A stretch of DNA of 64,000 bases, from positions 1 to 64,000 of the forward strand of contig CAYFMT010000006.1 of the NCBI GenBank assembly GCA_964344305.1, in the 5' to 3' direction. Source of the DNA: JABMOV01 sp964344305 (GTDB taxonomy: Bacteria; Fidelibacterota; Marinisomatia; Marinisomatales; JABMOV01). The stretch's first letter is position 1. Each line of letters opens with the position of its first letter. Made by a program: the position numbers and the translations under genes. This document shows, piece by piece, positions 7,882-15,324 of the stretch. The notes below the pieces were generated by a model. The model was given only the letters and a program-made list of their open reading frames with translations. It was not told where the DNA came from and searched no databases.

Positions 7882-9252
7882 TTATAGTCCATAGGAATCA
7901 GGTCTAAATTGATCTGAGTAATGTGTATCAAGATAACCTATTGCCTCCGCCTCATTAGGAGGCAATGACTCCAGCAATTTATCTGCGCGATGAATCCATT
8001 CCAGCTCTGTTTTTGACATTTGGTCTTTCAGTATTGACAGGTGGTCCTTTATAATGTCAAACCCTGTGTTCAGGGCGCAGAGCGTCATTGCATACCCATC
8101 TTGGCATGATTGGATTTTACTGGCAACCTGAATAGCAGTCTCTGGAGCGAGCATAAGTGCTTCAGGACTGGAATGCACATCGCTGTCGATGAGAATTTGT
8201 CTGTAATTCGCAGGATTCAACCTGATAGCTGTATTAAACATTCTGCAATCATAAGCAAGGAGTTCCATAAATGCCTCCGGTGCGGACCCACTCAGCAGCT
8301 GGACATTTTGAACACTTTCATTACTCCATAGATCTGCGCAGGCACCCGCGATGTTTCCCAGGGGACTAAAATGTGCACAGCATGAAGATCGGCCTTCCAT
8401 ACTAATGGGTGTTCCTGTAAGCGCTTTTATAATGGGACCTTCATACGCGCAATCCTTGGAGGGACCCATCGCTCCTGAAAGGTAGGCGGCATAGGTGCGT
8501 GGAGCTGATGCCACCCGGTCCAGTGCAGCTAAAGTAGATGGCAGTAATCCCTGACCTGCAAGCTGCATAGCGGTATTGGCAAAACCACAGGCGGAATCAC
8601 CACCAGGTATGCACTTGTATTTATGGGACAATTCTACGATGTGTTCCCATAACCAGATTACATCTCGAAAGCCAAGTACCCCAAGACTGGATACTATACC
8701 AGGTAGATCACCATATAATAGCGCCTGGTCGTGGACCTCTTTTCCTCCAATAGACTCGATGGATAATATATCCGCCCCTTCTTGCGCAGAAAATTCCAAT
8801 GCCCTGACGGTTGTTTCCCATCCAATACCATCCCGCATCATTGGACGCTCATCGGAGTCCCTGAGATCAACAACCGTCACTCGTAAAGCGTTTGGAATAC
8901 ATGTTTCCTTGTAAAAAGTATCCAGTTCTGTTTTCAACAAGCCCGTGATCTCAGCCCCCAGCTCTGGTATCTCGGTCATTGCTGGTAACTGTTCAAATTC
9001 AATGACCAATCCGGGAATAGACAGTTTTCTGGCTCTGGAAAGGACAGAATCAATCATCCACGAATACTGGTCTACAACATCCTGGCGGGTGGTATCATTC
9101 ACAAGCATCTCAGGCAGAGTAAAATTCATCTCAGGATAAACAGCACCATCACCAATGGTCAGGGAATGACCACAGGTCACAGGATAAGCGGCCTGACCGA
9201 AAATGAGATCCTCTGGATTCGGACACTCATAACGAACGTGTTCAATCGACAT
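7882..9252 (-). CDS. mtaB: MtaB-like methanol:corrinoid methyltransferase
   Basis: A 456-residue protein recognisable as MtaB, the zinc enzyme that moves the methyl group of methanol to a corrinoid protein. Landmarks include IESIGGKE, GGDSACGFANTAM, GPSKDCAYEGP, SMEGRSS and NIAGACADLWSNESVQN. Candidate zinc ligands are Glu166, Cys222 and Cys268, matching Glu164, Cys220 and Cys269 of Methanosarcina barkeri MtaB by pattern and spacing. It is the last gene of a four-gene minus-strand operon, two bases after the dioxygenase. The corrinoid partner is two genes upstream. Most characterised MtaB proteins are from methanogens or acetogens, so its presence beside an O2-using enzyme is unusual. Methanol is the default substrate; another methyl donor is possible. 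Confidence 0.85.
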   Translation of the reverse strand: MSIEHVRYECPNPEDLIFGQAAYPVTCGHSLTIGDGAVYPEMNFTLPEMLVNDTTRQDVVDQYSWMIDSVLSRARKLSIPGLVIEFEQLPAMTEIPELGAEITGLLKTELDTFYKETCIPNALRVTVVDLRDSDERPMMRDGIGWETTVRALEFSAQEGADILSIESIGGKEVHDQALLYGDLPGIVSSLGVLGFRDVIWLWEHIVELSHKYKCIPGGDSACGFANTAMQLAGQGLLPSTLAALDRVASAPRTYAAYLSGAMGPSKDCAYEGPIIKALTGTPISMEGRSSCCAHFSPLGNIAGACADLWSNESVQNVQLLSGSAPEAFMELLAYDCRMFNTAIRLNPANYRQILIDSDVHSSPEALMLAPETAIQVASKIQSCQDGYAMTLCALNTGFDIIKDHLSILKDQMSKTELEWIHRADKLLESLPPNEAEAIGYLDTHYSDQFRPDSYGL

Positions 9253-9254
9253 GT

Positions 9255-10082
9255 TCAGATCAACACAGGGGTGTACTGGGTGTCGATGACATCACCATGG
9301 TGTAACCCATCGCAGGATGTATGGTCTGAATTTCTTGCATCCTCAGCATTGTAAGTCAGCCCATTTTCAAAATAAATGATGGTCATTCCCTTGCGCGTTT
9401 TATCCGTTTGGTTTTTCCCTGCTCCGTGCCACGTTAATCCGGTATGAAAGGTGGCATCGCCAGGTCGCAAGGGAGCGACAATTCTGTTTCTGCCATCAAG
9501 GCTTTCAGGGAGATATGGTTTTTTGAAAATATCAACATACTCGGGATCCAGTTGCTGAGATTCAGGGTAAAATTGCAGGCACCCGCTTTCTTCAGGTACC
9601 GAATCCAACGCTATCCAGATTGTTGTTGTTTTTATAGGGTCCGATACAGGCCAGTAGCTGCTGTCGATATGCACATCCGTTTCGCGCCCGCCTGCTTCCT
9701 TGTATAGAGCCTGGTCATGCCAGAGACGGACAGACTGGACCCCCATTAAATCACGGGCGATACCAGCCAATCGTTTACTGAATACGATCGATTTAACAGC
9801 AGGGTATTCAAAACAGAGATAGCCGCATTGCAAAAAGGATTGTTGGTAAAGAGATTTTTCTTCCAGTTTTCGAGTGTCAAGCCGTGTGCGCATGAATACG
9901 GCAGCATCGATAACATCTCGGATATACTTGAGAGCAAATGGAGGTATGATCAAGGATACACGGACAAATCCGTACCTGGCATAAAACTGTTGGTCATCAG
10001 GGACCACTCCAAATGGAGTATCCAGTAATTTCTGCACATCCTTTGGTAACGGGCTCTGTAACAACGTTAATTCTGAGTTCAT
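9255..10082 (-). CDS. PhyH-family Fe(II)/2-oxoglutarate dioxygenase
   Basis: A 275-residue phytanoyl-CoA dioxygenase-like protein. The iron facial triad is visible as His138-x-Asp140 (VHIDSSYW) and a distal His, most likely His219 (WHGAGKN). Arg230 is placed to bind 2-oxoglutarate. The family hydroxylates, and sometimes thereby demethylates or cleaves, diverse small molecules. I chose the ATG at 10082 because AGGAAG precedes it and the longer frame from 10193 would overlap the corrinoid gene by about 95 bases. It sits 16 bases after the corrinoid gene and 2 before mtaB, so it is embedded in the methyltransferase operon. It might generate the methyl donor, for example by oxidising a precursor; that is inference. 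Confidence 0.82.
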   Translation of the reverse strand: MNSELTLLQSPLPKDVQKLLDTPFGVVPDDQQFYARYGFVRVSLIIPPFALKYIRDVIDAAVFMRTRLDTRKLEEKSLYQQSFLQCGYLCFEYPAVKSIVFSKRLAGIARDLMGVQSVRLWHDQALYKEAGGRETDVHIDSSYWPVSDPIKTTTIWIALDSVPEESGCLQFYPESQQLDPEYVDIFKKPYLPESLDGRNRIVAPLRPGDATFHTGLTWHGAGKNQTDKTRKGMTIIYFENGLTYNAEDARNSDHTSCDGLHHGDVIDTQYTPVLI

Positions 10083-10098
10083 AATTCTTCCTGATTTC

Positions 10099-10752
10099 CT
10101 AATCAAAAGAGCAGGCAAATTGATAGGGATCTCGATAGGTGGCATCTGCCTGTATTCGATTGCAAAATTCCCGGGAAACAGGTGCACCACCAATATAGAT
10201 TTTGGTTTCAGGATTGTTTTTCCTCAGGAGAACCACATTGGATTCCATGTGAAGCATGGTCGTTGTGAGCAGTGCGCTCATCCCAACCATGGCATTTTCA
10301 TGCCGGTTGACCTCATCAACAAACTGGGCACCGGATACATTGGTCCCAAGATCAACCACATTCCATCCATTACCCTGCATAATAAGTTTCACCAGATTCT
10401 TTCCAATATCATGTAGGTCCCCCTGTACGGTTCCAAGTATCAATGTTCCACGAGACATCAATTCATGATCCTGGAAGTGTGGTTTTAAGATATCTACAGA
10501 CTTGTTCATCGCCTGTGCGGAGATAAGCATATTGGGTATAAAGGCCTCCCCATTGGCAAATTTTTCACCAATGGCTCTCATCCCTGGCATGAGCCCTTCA
10601 TTTAGAATCACCTGTGGATCGATGGCTGACTTCAGGGCTCTTATGGTTAATTCTGTCGCTCCGTCTTTTCCTGCAAGATGAGGAGGATGAGGTGTGTCAC
10701 GATTAATCTTTCCAGATTCTACTGCGTGCTTTAGTTGCTCCAGTAACATCAT
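10099..10752 (-). CDS. mtaC: Corrinoid (B12-binding) methyl-carrier protein, MtaC-like
   Basis: A 217-residue corrinoid protein of the MtaC/MtbC/MttC type. The first ~90 residues are the helical methionine-synthase cap-like domain (MPGMRAIGEKFANGEAFIPNML). The Rossmann B12 domain follows with GDLHDIGKN, where His114 is the lower axial cobalt ligand, and with GGAPV near the end. It carries the methyl group between the MtaB-type donor enzyme and an acceptor methyltransferase; both partners are encoded in the same operon. The C-terminus after GGAPV departs from the usual GADGYADDA pattern. Such proteins need a reductive activator (RamA-like), and none is in this window. The symbol follows the mtaB neighbour. 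Confidence 0.85.
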   Translation of the reverse strand: MMLLEQLKHAVESGKINRDTPHPPHLAGKDGATELTIRALKSAIDPQVILNEGLMPGMRAIGEKFANGEAFIPNMLISAQAMNKSVDILKPHFQDHELMSRGTLILGTVQGDLHDIGKNLVKLIMQGNGWNVVDLGTNVSGAQFVDEVNRHENAMVGMSALLTTTMLHMESNVVLLRKNNPETKIYIGGAPVSREFCNRIQADATYRDPYQFACSFD

Positions 10753-10764
10753 TTTGCTGTCCAG

Positions 10765-11817
10765 TTATATACGGTTAACACTTTGAATCATTGCCATGAA
10801 ATTATCATCTGGGATGTAGTCGGGAATGCTGTTTCCGGATCCGAGAGCATAGCCACCTTTATCCTGTGAAGTTTTTAGCAGGGATTGTGACCGGGCGAGG
10901 ATGGAATCCGGCTCACTCCGTGCAAGAAAATCCACATCAATTCCTCCAAGGATGGCGATCCGCGATCCCCATTGCTCCAATGCAGATTCCACCGGGAGAA
11001 TCTCATCCTCGAAAGAGTGCTTGGCATCGTAGCGCATGTCATCTATGATATCATCCATTACATCTTGGACCTGTCCACAGGAATGAAGAATAGCATATTT
11101 CCCATTCCCATGAATAGCCCTGACCATTTTTTTATGCCATGGGAATACCCATTTTCGCAACGCATCGGGAGAAAACATGGTCTGGTTTTTAAATCCCCAG
11201 TCATCATTGACAATGCAGGCACCGACTGTATCCACAGATGAAACAATGTCATAGAATCGTAGCAATCTTGAGCCAACAGCATCAAAAATTTCAGTGGTCA
11301 GGTCCGGATCAAGCATGGTCATAAGACTTAAGTTCTCAAATCCCACTAGATCAATCACATTTTCCAGTAAACCCCCATTTCCACCTGGAATAAGTTTCAT
11401 TCCATCTGGCAACAAGGGTCCAATATCATGATAGATATCAAAATCACCTGACTCCGGGTCAGGCCATTCATAGGCGTCAAAACTTTTTCTATCAACAATG
11501 ATAGCCCCTTCATTCAGAGAATGGCTGCTTTCCTTTTGGCGATCACCCTTGAAAAAATCCATAGTATTGGTGCGCCAGGCGGAAATGGTAACATAATCAT
11601 ACCCTGCAAAGCGGAATGCATTGATCAGGGGTTTAAATGCATCCAGGCGACCAATATACTTTTCCGCATTCATCCCGCTTAGCCGTTGAATCAGCCGTGT
11701 ATTAAATGCAAACTCAAATAATGTTGGTCGATCCGGTACTTTTCTCTTCAATACAGATACCAGTTGGGAAAAGTCAGGCTGGAAATGATCTCCCCTTATG
11801 TTCAGCGGATTTGTCAT
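10765..11817 (-). CDS. UROD-superfamily methyltransferase (MtaA/MtbA-like fold)
   Basis: A 350-residue uroporphyrinogen-decarboxylase-superfamily protein, first gene of the operon and 12 bases before the corrinoid gene. Family members MtaA/MtbA/CmuA take a methyl group from a corrinoid protein using a zinc site His-x-Cys...Cys. Here His245-Ser-Cys247 (LHSCGQV) is present. The C-terminal segment that normally supplies the second cysteine reads YALGSGNSIPDYIP and has none. It is therefore related to, but not a canonical copy of, the coenzyme M methyltransferases. True HemE is unlikely given this motif and the context. The acceptor, perhaps tetrahydrofolate or a thiol, is unknown. Confidence 0.72.
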   Translation of the reverse strand: MTNPLNIRGDHFQPDFSQLVSVLKRKVPDRPTLFEFAFNTRLIQRLSGMNAEKYIGRLDAFKPLINAFRFAGYDYVTISAWRTNTMDFFKGDRQKESSHSLNEGAIIVDRKSFDAYEWPDPESGDFDIYHDIGPLLPDGMKLIPGGNGGLLENVIDLVGFENLSLMTMLDPDLTTEIFDAVGSRLLRFYDIVSSVDTVGACIVNDDWGFKNQTMFSPDALRKWVFPWHKKMVRAIHGNGKYAILHSCGQVQDVMDDIIDDMRYDAKHSFEDEILPVESALEQWGSRIAILGGIDVDFLARSEPDSILARSQSLLKTSQDKGGYALGSGNSIPDYIPDDNFMAMIQSVNRI

Positions 11818-11946
11818 AGCACTAACTGAAAATACTTATCCTTGCAATGACAATCTTACATTTGGTTTGCCAGTTAGTATACTATTTTGATAAATTTTAA
11901 TCAGATCAGTATTATACAAAACCTGATCATTTATATCACACACGCA
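11818..11946. promoter_or_regulatory. Divergent control region between the corrinoid operon and its AraC regulator
   Basis: This 129-base AT-rich gap separates the two divergent starts and must hold both promoters. ACTAACTG (11821-11828) and CAGTTAGT (11871-11878) form a perfect 8-base inverted repeat with arms 42 bases apart. GATCAG (11904-11909) and CTGATC (11923-11928) form a second, 6-base one nearer the regulator. These are candidate AraC-family binding sites. I see no convincing -35/-10 pair. Confidence 0.45.
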
Positions 11947-12807
11947 ATGAAGCATATTCACAGAGAAAAAATCACCTATCCTGCCCTGAAATCGATCTAC
12001 ATTCGTCGGGTTGCATCCTTGAAAATGGATATGGATCTCCATACTCACTCCGACTATGAACTGGTGTATATAATGAAAGGGTCGGGACTACGTTATATTG
12101 GAGAATCTCTTCATCGGTTTACGGATGGAGACATGACATTTATTGGACCTAACCTTGCCCATGTGTGGATTAGTGGCAACAAGGGAAATACTGGCATTGC
12201 GGATGTTATTGTTCTCCAGTTTTCAAGGAAATCAATTGAGAGCCTCCTTGGGATGCCCGAATGTCAACAAATCAGCGAATTGCTTGACAAATCAAGTGGT
12301 GGTCTTAACCTGGTAGGCGAAGCGCGGCTCAAGATTAAAAAGTATCTGGACATAATGTTAAAAAGTCCCGGTATAAAGCAATACTCCATTCTTCTGGATA
12401 TTTTAAACGACATGTCCAAAGCAAAACATGTTTCGTTACTGAATCCAGTTTCAAATGTTGATGAGAATGTGGAGAAAAAAAGTCGAATTGAACGGGTTTG
12501 TCATTTTACAGAAACATGTTATAATCATAAACTGGTCCAAAATAATGCAGCGGCCATTGCCCATTTAACACCGTCCGCATTCTGTCGGTACTTCAGGAAA
12601 AAAACAGGCAAAACCTATGGTACATTCCTGATGGAGACCCGGATAAGACTTGCATGTAAAAAACTCCTTCAGGAGTCTAATTCCATTTCACAGGTCGCGT
12701 ATGAGAGTGGTTATAATAATCTGTCAAACTTCTATCGCCAATTCAAGAGAATCACCGGCCAAACACCAAGACAGTTTCAAACAAATCGCCTGATTTTGAA
12801 ACCCTAG
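11947..12807 (+). CDS. AraC-family transcriptional regulator with N-terminal cupin
   Basis: A 286-residue regulator. The N-terminal half is a cupin-like ligand-binding domain (HTHSDYELVYIMKGSG, then DGDMTFIGPNLAHVW). The C-terminal ~100 residues are the double helix-turn-helix of AraC proteins (AAIAHLTPSAFCRYFRKKTG, then ISQVAYESGYNNLSNFYRQF and ITGQTPRQF). The ATG at 11947 starts the conserved part; an upstream in-frame ATG at 11887 adds a leader with no family resemblance. It is transcribed divergently from the corrinoid/dioxygenase operon, the classic arrangement for a dedicated activator responding to the pathway substrate. The ligand is unknown. Confidence 0.88.
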   Translation: MKHIHREKITYPALKSIYIRRVASLKMDMDLHTHSDYELVYIMKGSGLRYIGESLHRFTDGDMTFIGPNLAHVWISGNKGNTGIADVIVLQFSRKSIESLLGMPECQQISELLDKSSGGLNLVGEARLKIKKYLDIMLKSPGIKQYSILLDILNDMSKAKHVSLLNPVSNVDENVEKKSRIERVCHFTETCYNHKLVQNNAAAIAHLTPSAFCRYFRKKTGKTYGTFLMETRIRLACKKLLQESNSISQVAYESGYNNLSNFYRQFKRITGQTPRQFQTNRLILKP

Positions 12808-12844
12808 TTCCTTCATCTAACTTCCCACCCCTGATTTGAAGGAA
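12808..12844 (+). promoter_or_regulatory. Inverted repeat that could hide the ribosome site of the next gene
   Basis: TTCCTTCA (12808-12815) right after the AraC stop is perfectly complementary to TGAAGGAA (12837-12844). The latter contains the Shine-Dalgarno sequence of the U32 gene starting at 12847. The 21-base loop is C-rich. It could act as a translational switch or a weak terminator. Confidence 0.4.
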
Positions 12845-12846
12845 AC

Positions 12847-14187
12847 ATGACAGATACAAATCCAATAGAATTGTTACTCCCGGCAGGTGATTTTCAAAAA
12901 ATGAAATTTGCCTACGCATTTGGTGCAGATGCCACCTATCTTGGTATACCAAGATTTTCCCTGAGGGCCAGGGAAAATGGATTCAAGAAGGGCACAGAAA
13001 TTGATGCAATCAACTATGCTCACGGAATCGGAAAAAAAGCCTACCTCACGGCTAATATTATTCCCCACAATCATAAAGTAGAACCATTTATGAACTATGT
13101 GGATAACCTGCTGACTCAAGTTCAACCTGATGCATGGATCATGTCAGATCCTGGTATGATCATGATGATGAAAGAAAAACACCCTGAACAGGAAATCCAT
13201 TTGTCCGTTCAGGCAAACAGCGTGAATTATGCTTCTGCCAGATTCTGGGGTTCCATGGGTGTAAAGAGGATCATACTCAGTCGTGAAATATCCATAAAGG
13301 AAATCAAGCAGATACGGGATGCCTGTCCTGATATGGATCTGGAAGCGTTTGTTCATGGTTCCATCTGCATTGCTTATTCAGGTCGGTGTCTCATTTCCAA
13401 TTATATGTCTAACCGGGACCCAAATCAGGGTACTTGCTCACATTCCTGTCGGTGGGAGTACAAAATGTATGAAAAGGAACCACTCCAACCAGGGTCGTGG
13501 CTAGCTCAGGCAGATAAGGACGAGATTGCCGTGACACAGCACGGAGATACATATGTCCCTTTGAAAAAAGATTATTACCTGGAGGAAACAGAGCGTCCCG
13601 GTGAATTCATGCAGATAGATGAGGATGAAAACGGTACATACCTCATGAATGCGCGGGATTTATGCGCCATCGAGCATTTGGATGCTTTGGTAAATGCAGG
13701 TGTTAACAGTTTAAAAGTGGAAGGTCGATCGAAATCTGTTTATTATGCGGCTGTGATCGCCAGAGCTTATCGAAGGGCTCTATCTGATATGGCTAATGGC
13801 AACCCATTTGATGATAACAATCTATCAGAAGTTTTTTCCACCTCGCATCGTGGATTAATAACGGGGTTTTTATTTGGGAATCCCGGACGATCAGCACAAA
13901 AATTTGATAAAGCCAAACCTGAAAACTCCACCCATCGATTTTCTGGAATTGTGCATGAGTATGATGCAGAGAAAGGGTGGATTAAAGTTGAACCGCGTAA
14001 TCCTATTCGGAAGGGCATGACATTGGAGTTGTTAAAACCGACGTCAACAACTGAACTGGTTATCAGTGAATTATATAACACAGAGTTTGATCCGATCGAT
14101 GCTATCCATGGTGGATTGCATTTTTGTTATATCCCCATTCAGGATGATCCGGGTGAATTTGCATTGCTGAGAGAGAAACTGATTTAA
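12847..14187 (+). CDS. trhP: Peptidase U32-family protein, probable tRNA U34 hydroxylation protein TrhP
   Basis: A 446-residue U32 protein of the YegQ/TrhP length class. The N-terminal barrel begins ELLLPAGDFQKMKFAYAFGADATYLG. The signature HGSICIAYSGRCLISNY is followed by GTCSHSCRWEY, giving four conserved cysteines that fit an Fe-S site. TrhP proteins act in prephenate-dependent synthesis of 5-hydroxyuridine at tRNA position 34. Other U32 members (RlhA, UbiU/V) differ in length or partners. GAAGGAA just before the ATG is a strong ribosome site that may be sequestered by the upstream repeat. Its link to the preceding AraC gene is only positional. Confidence 0.72.
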   Translation: MTDTNPIELLLPAGDFQKMKFAYAFGADATYLGIPRFSLRARENGFKKGTEIDAINYAHGIGKKAYLTANIIPHNHKVEPFMNYVDNLLTQVQPDAWIMSDPGMIMMMKEKHPEQEIHLSVQANSVNYASARFWGSMGVKRIILSREISIKEIKQIRDACPDMDLEAFVHGSICIAYSGRCLISNYMSNRDPNQGTCSHSCRWEYKMYEKEPLQPGSWLAQADKDEIAVTQHGDTYVPLKKDYYLEETERPGEFMQIDEDENGTYLMNARDLCAIEHLDALVNAGVNSLKVEGRSKSVYYAAVIARAYRRALSDMANGNPFDDNNLSEVFSTSHRGLITGFLFGNPGRSAQKFDKAKPENSTHRFSGIVHEYDAEKGWIKVEPRNPIRKGMTLELLKPTSTTELVISELYNTEFDPIDAIHGGLHFCYIPIQDDPGEFALLREKLI

Positions 14188-14195
14188 TCTGGTTT

Positions 14196-14285
14196 CTACA
14201 GCATGAAAAGCGGTGATACAGCAAGCAGCAGGATAACGGTTAAAGCAATCCAGTCTGAGTAATCTTTTCTGTCTTTGTTTCTCAT
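14196..14285 (-). CDS. Micro-ORF A: 29-residue single-helix membrane protein
   Basis: ATG with GAGGAA six bases upstream opens a 29-codon frame. A charged N-terminus (MRNKDRKDYS) leads into DWIALTVILLLAVSPLFML, a single membrane span. It shares the pattern DW[IV]A[LF]...ILL..SPL with micro-ORF B, 124 bases upstream on the same strand. It is third in the order of transcription and ends 8 bases from the convergent U32 gene. I recognise no family. The paralogy and good ribosome site argue that it is real. Confidence 0.6.
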   Translation of the reverse strand: MRNKDRKDYSDWIALTVILLLAVSPLFML

Positions 14286-14298
14286 TTTTTCCTCATTT

Positions 14299-14394
14299 CT
14301 AGAGCAGGATGATGGGAAGGATAATCAAGGTCAGTATTATCACCAGCGATATACAATCGCATACATCCTGTTTTATGTTGTGTAAGTGTCTCAA
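14299..14394 (-). CDS. Micro-ORF C: ~31-residue single-helix membrane protein, TTG start
   Basis: This frame ends DCISLVIILTLIILPIILL, a hydrophobic helix aligning with micro-ORFs A and B (D-[WC]-[IV]-[AS] at the same place and a Pro four or five residues from the end). The only start that leaves a short leader is TTG at 14394, with a weak ribosome site (AAAGAA). It lies between B (14 bases upstream) and A (13 bases downstream). The start is uncertain and the gene could be decaying. Confidence 0.45.
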   Translation of the reverse strand: MRHLHNIKQDVCDCISLVIILTLIILPIILL

Positions 14395-14408
14395 TTTGTA
14401 TTCTTTGT

Positions 14409-14495
14409 TTATATGATCACCAGGGGTGAAATGGTCAGCAAAATCACGATAGAAAATGCAACCCAGTCGATCAGTGTTTGTGTGTAATGTTTCAT
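14409..14495 (-). CDS. Micro-ORF B: 28-residue single-helix membrane protein
   Basis: ATG preceded by GGAGAA at good spacing opens a 28-codon frame. MKHYTQTLI is followed by DWVAFSIVILLTISPLVII, one membrane helix closely matching micro-ORF A. It is first in the order of transcription and lies about 37 bases downstream of a sigma-54 promoter match. Possible roles include a stress-induced membrane peptide, a type I toxin-like peptide, or a subunit of a small membrane complex; nothing in the sequence decides between them. Confidence 0.62.
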   Translation of the reverse strand: MKHYTQTLIDWVAFSIVILLTISPLVII

Positions 14496-14531
14496 TGTTT
14501 TCTCCATTTGTTTCAAGTTCGCTTTCTAATA

Positions 14532-14548
14532 AACAAATGGCGTGCCAA
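14532..14548 (-). promoter_or_regulatory. Candidate sigma-54 (-24/-12) promoter for the micro-ORFs
   Basis: On the minus strand TTGGCACG-CCAT-TTGTT matches the consensus YTGGCACG-N4-TTGCW at all but one position, with correct spacing. It is intergenic and points at micro-ORF B, predicting transcription from about 14522. rpoN itself is in this window. A TATAAT (14556-14551, minus) overlaps upstream and could instead be a sigma-70 -10 box, but it lacks a matching -35. Confidence 0.5.
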
Positions 14549-14669
14549 AAATTATACAACGCTGTATCTAACGTAATATCAGCAATTATAAAATTGTTGT
14601 CTTTGGCCCTTATTTAATTATATATAAAATTGATATAAGAAAATATCTATTTCAATATCGAAAATGTGA

Positions 14670-15323
14670 TTATGGGAGGAAAATGCGCTTAAGAACAACC
14701 TCGGCTCCATTGATAACGAACTGGACCGCGATAACAAGAAGCAATAATCCCATAACTCGCTGGATAATCCTCATCCCTGTATAGCCAATGGCTTTAATGA
14801 TCTTGTCACCATTCCTGAGTATGATGTGCACAATGCCAAGGACAAGAAGAATGGCTGCGATTAGCGTTCCATAACTGATAATACCGGGGGTCTGATTGGC
14901 GAGAAGCATGGATGCGGTGATGGCACCGGGTCCTGCAATAAGCGGAATCCCGATGGGACTGATAGCAATATCACTGTGAGACTGGGATTCTTCCTGTTCC
15001 TTTGGAGTCGTACGGGTTCTCCCGACTTTTGCCTCCAGCATTTTTAGTCCGCTTCTAAAAAAAAGGATACCTCCCATAATGCGGAAAGCTTCCACAGTAA
15101 TACCAAAGAATGTGAAAATAGTATTGCCAATAAATGAAAAAACAATGAGAGTGGCAGTGGCTGTGAGGGTCCCCTTGAATGCAATCTCTTTTCGTTCCTC
15201 ATTTGAAAATCGCTCTGTCATCACAATCAAAAGGGGGGAAATACCCAGTGGATTGATCAGGGTAAACAATGTGGTTAAACACAAAATAAAGAAATGGAAT
15301 TCTGATTGAATCAGGTCAAACAC
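14670..15323 (-). CDS. marC: MarC-family integral membrane protein
   Basis: A MarC (NAAT) family protein of 217 residues with about six membrane spans. Typical segments are LTTLFTLINPLGISPLLIVMT near the N-terminus, FRIMGGILFFRSGLKML in the middle, and GIPLIAGPGAITASM after a charged loop. I prefer the GTG at 15323, which follows the argS stop by one base and has AGGA at proper spacing. An ATG at 15344 would add seven residues inside argS. The family's transport or other function is unsettled; E. coli MarC is not in fact a drug-resistance pump. It sits at the end of the long minus-strand run. Confidence 0.85.
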   Translation of the reverse strand: MFDLIQSEFHFFILCLTTLFTLINPLGISPLLIVMTERFSNEERKEIAFKGTLTATATLIVFSFIGNTIFTFFGITVEAFRIMGGILFFRSGLKMLEAKVGRTRTTPKEQEESQSHSDIAISPIGIPLIAGPGAITASMLLANQTPGIISYGTLIAAILLVLGIVHIILRNGDKIIKAIGYTGMRIIQRVMGLLLLVIAVQFVINGAEVVLKRIFLP

Positions 15324-15324
15324 A

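Noticed and set aside
7882..9252. Trimethylamine (MttB-type) methyltransferase with pyrrolysine
   Set aside because: The sequence matches MtaB landmarks and zinc ligands, and there is no internal amber codon.
10765..11817. Haem-synthesis uroporphyrinogen decarboxylase (HemE)
   Set aside because: The HxC motif and its place next to a corrinoid protein and MtaB fit the methyltransferase branch better.
14299..14559. An 86-residue minus-strand frame in the micro-ORF region
   Set aside because: It runs across micro-ORF B in another frame, its N-terminal half is unremarkable, and only its last ~30 residues resemble the neighbouring micro-ORFs.
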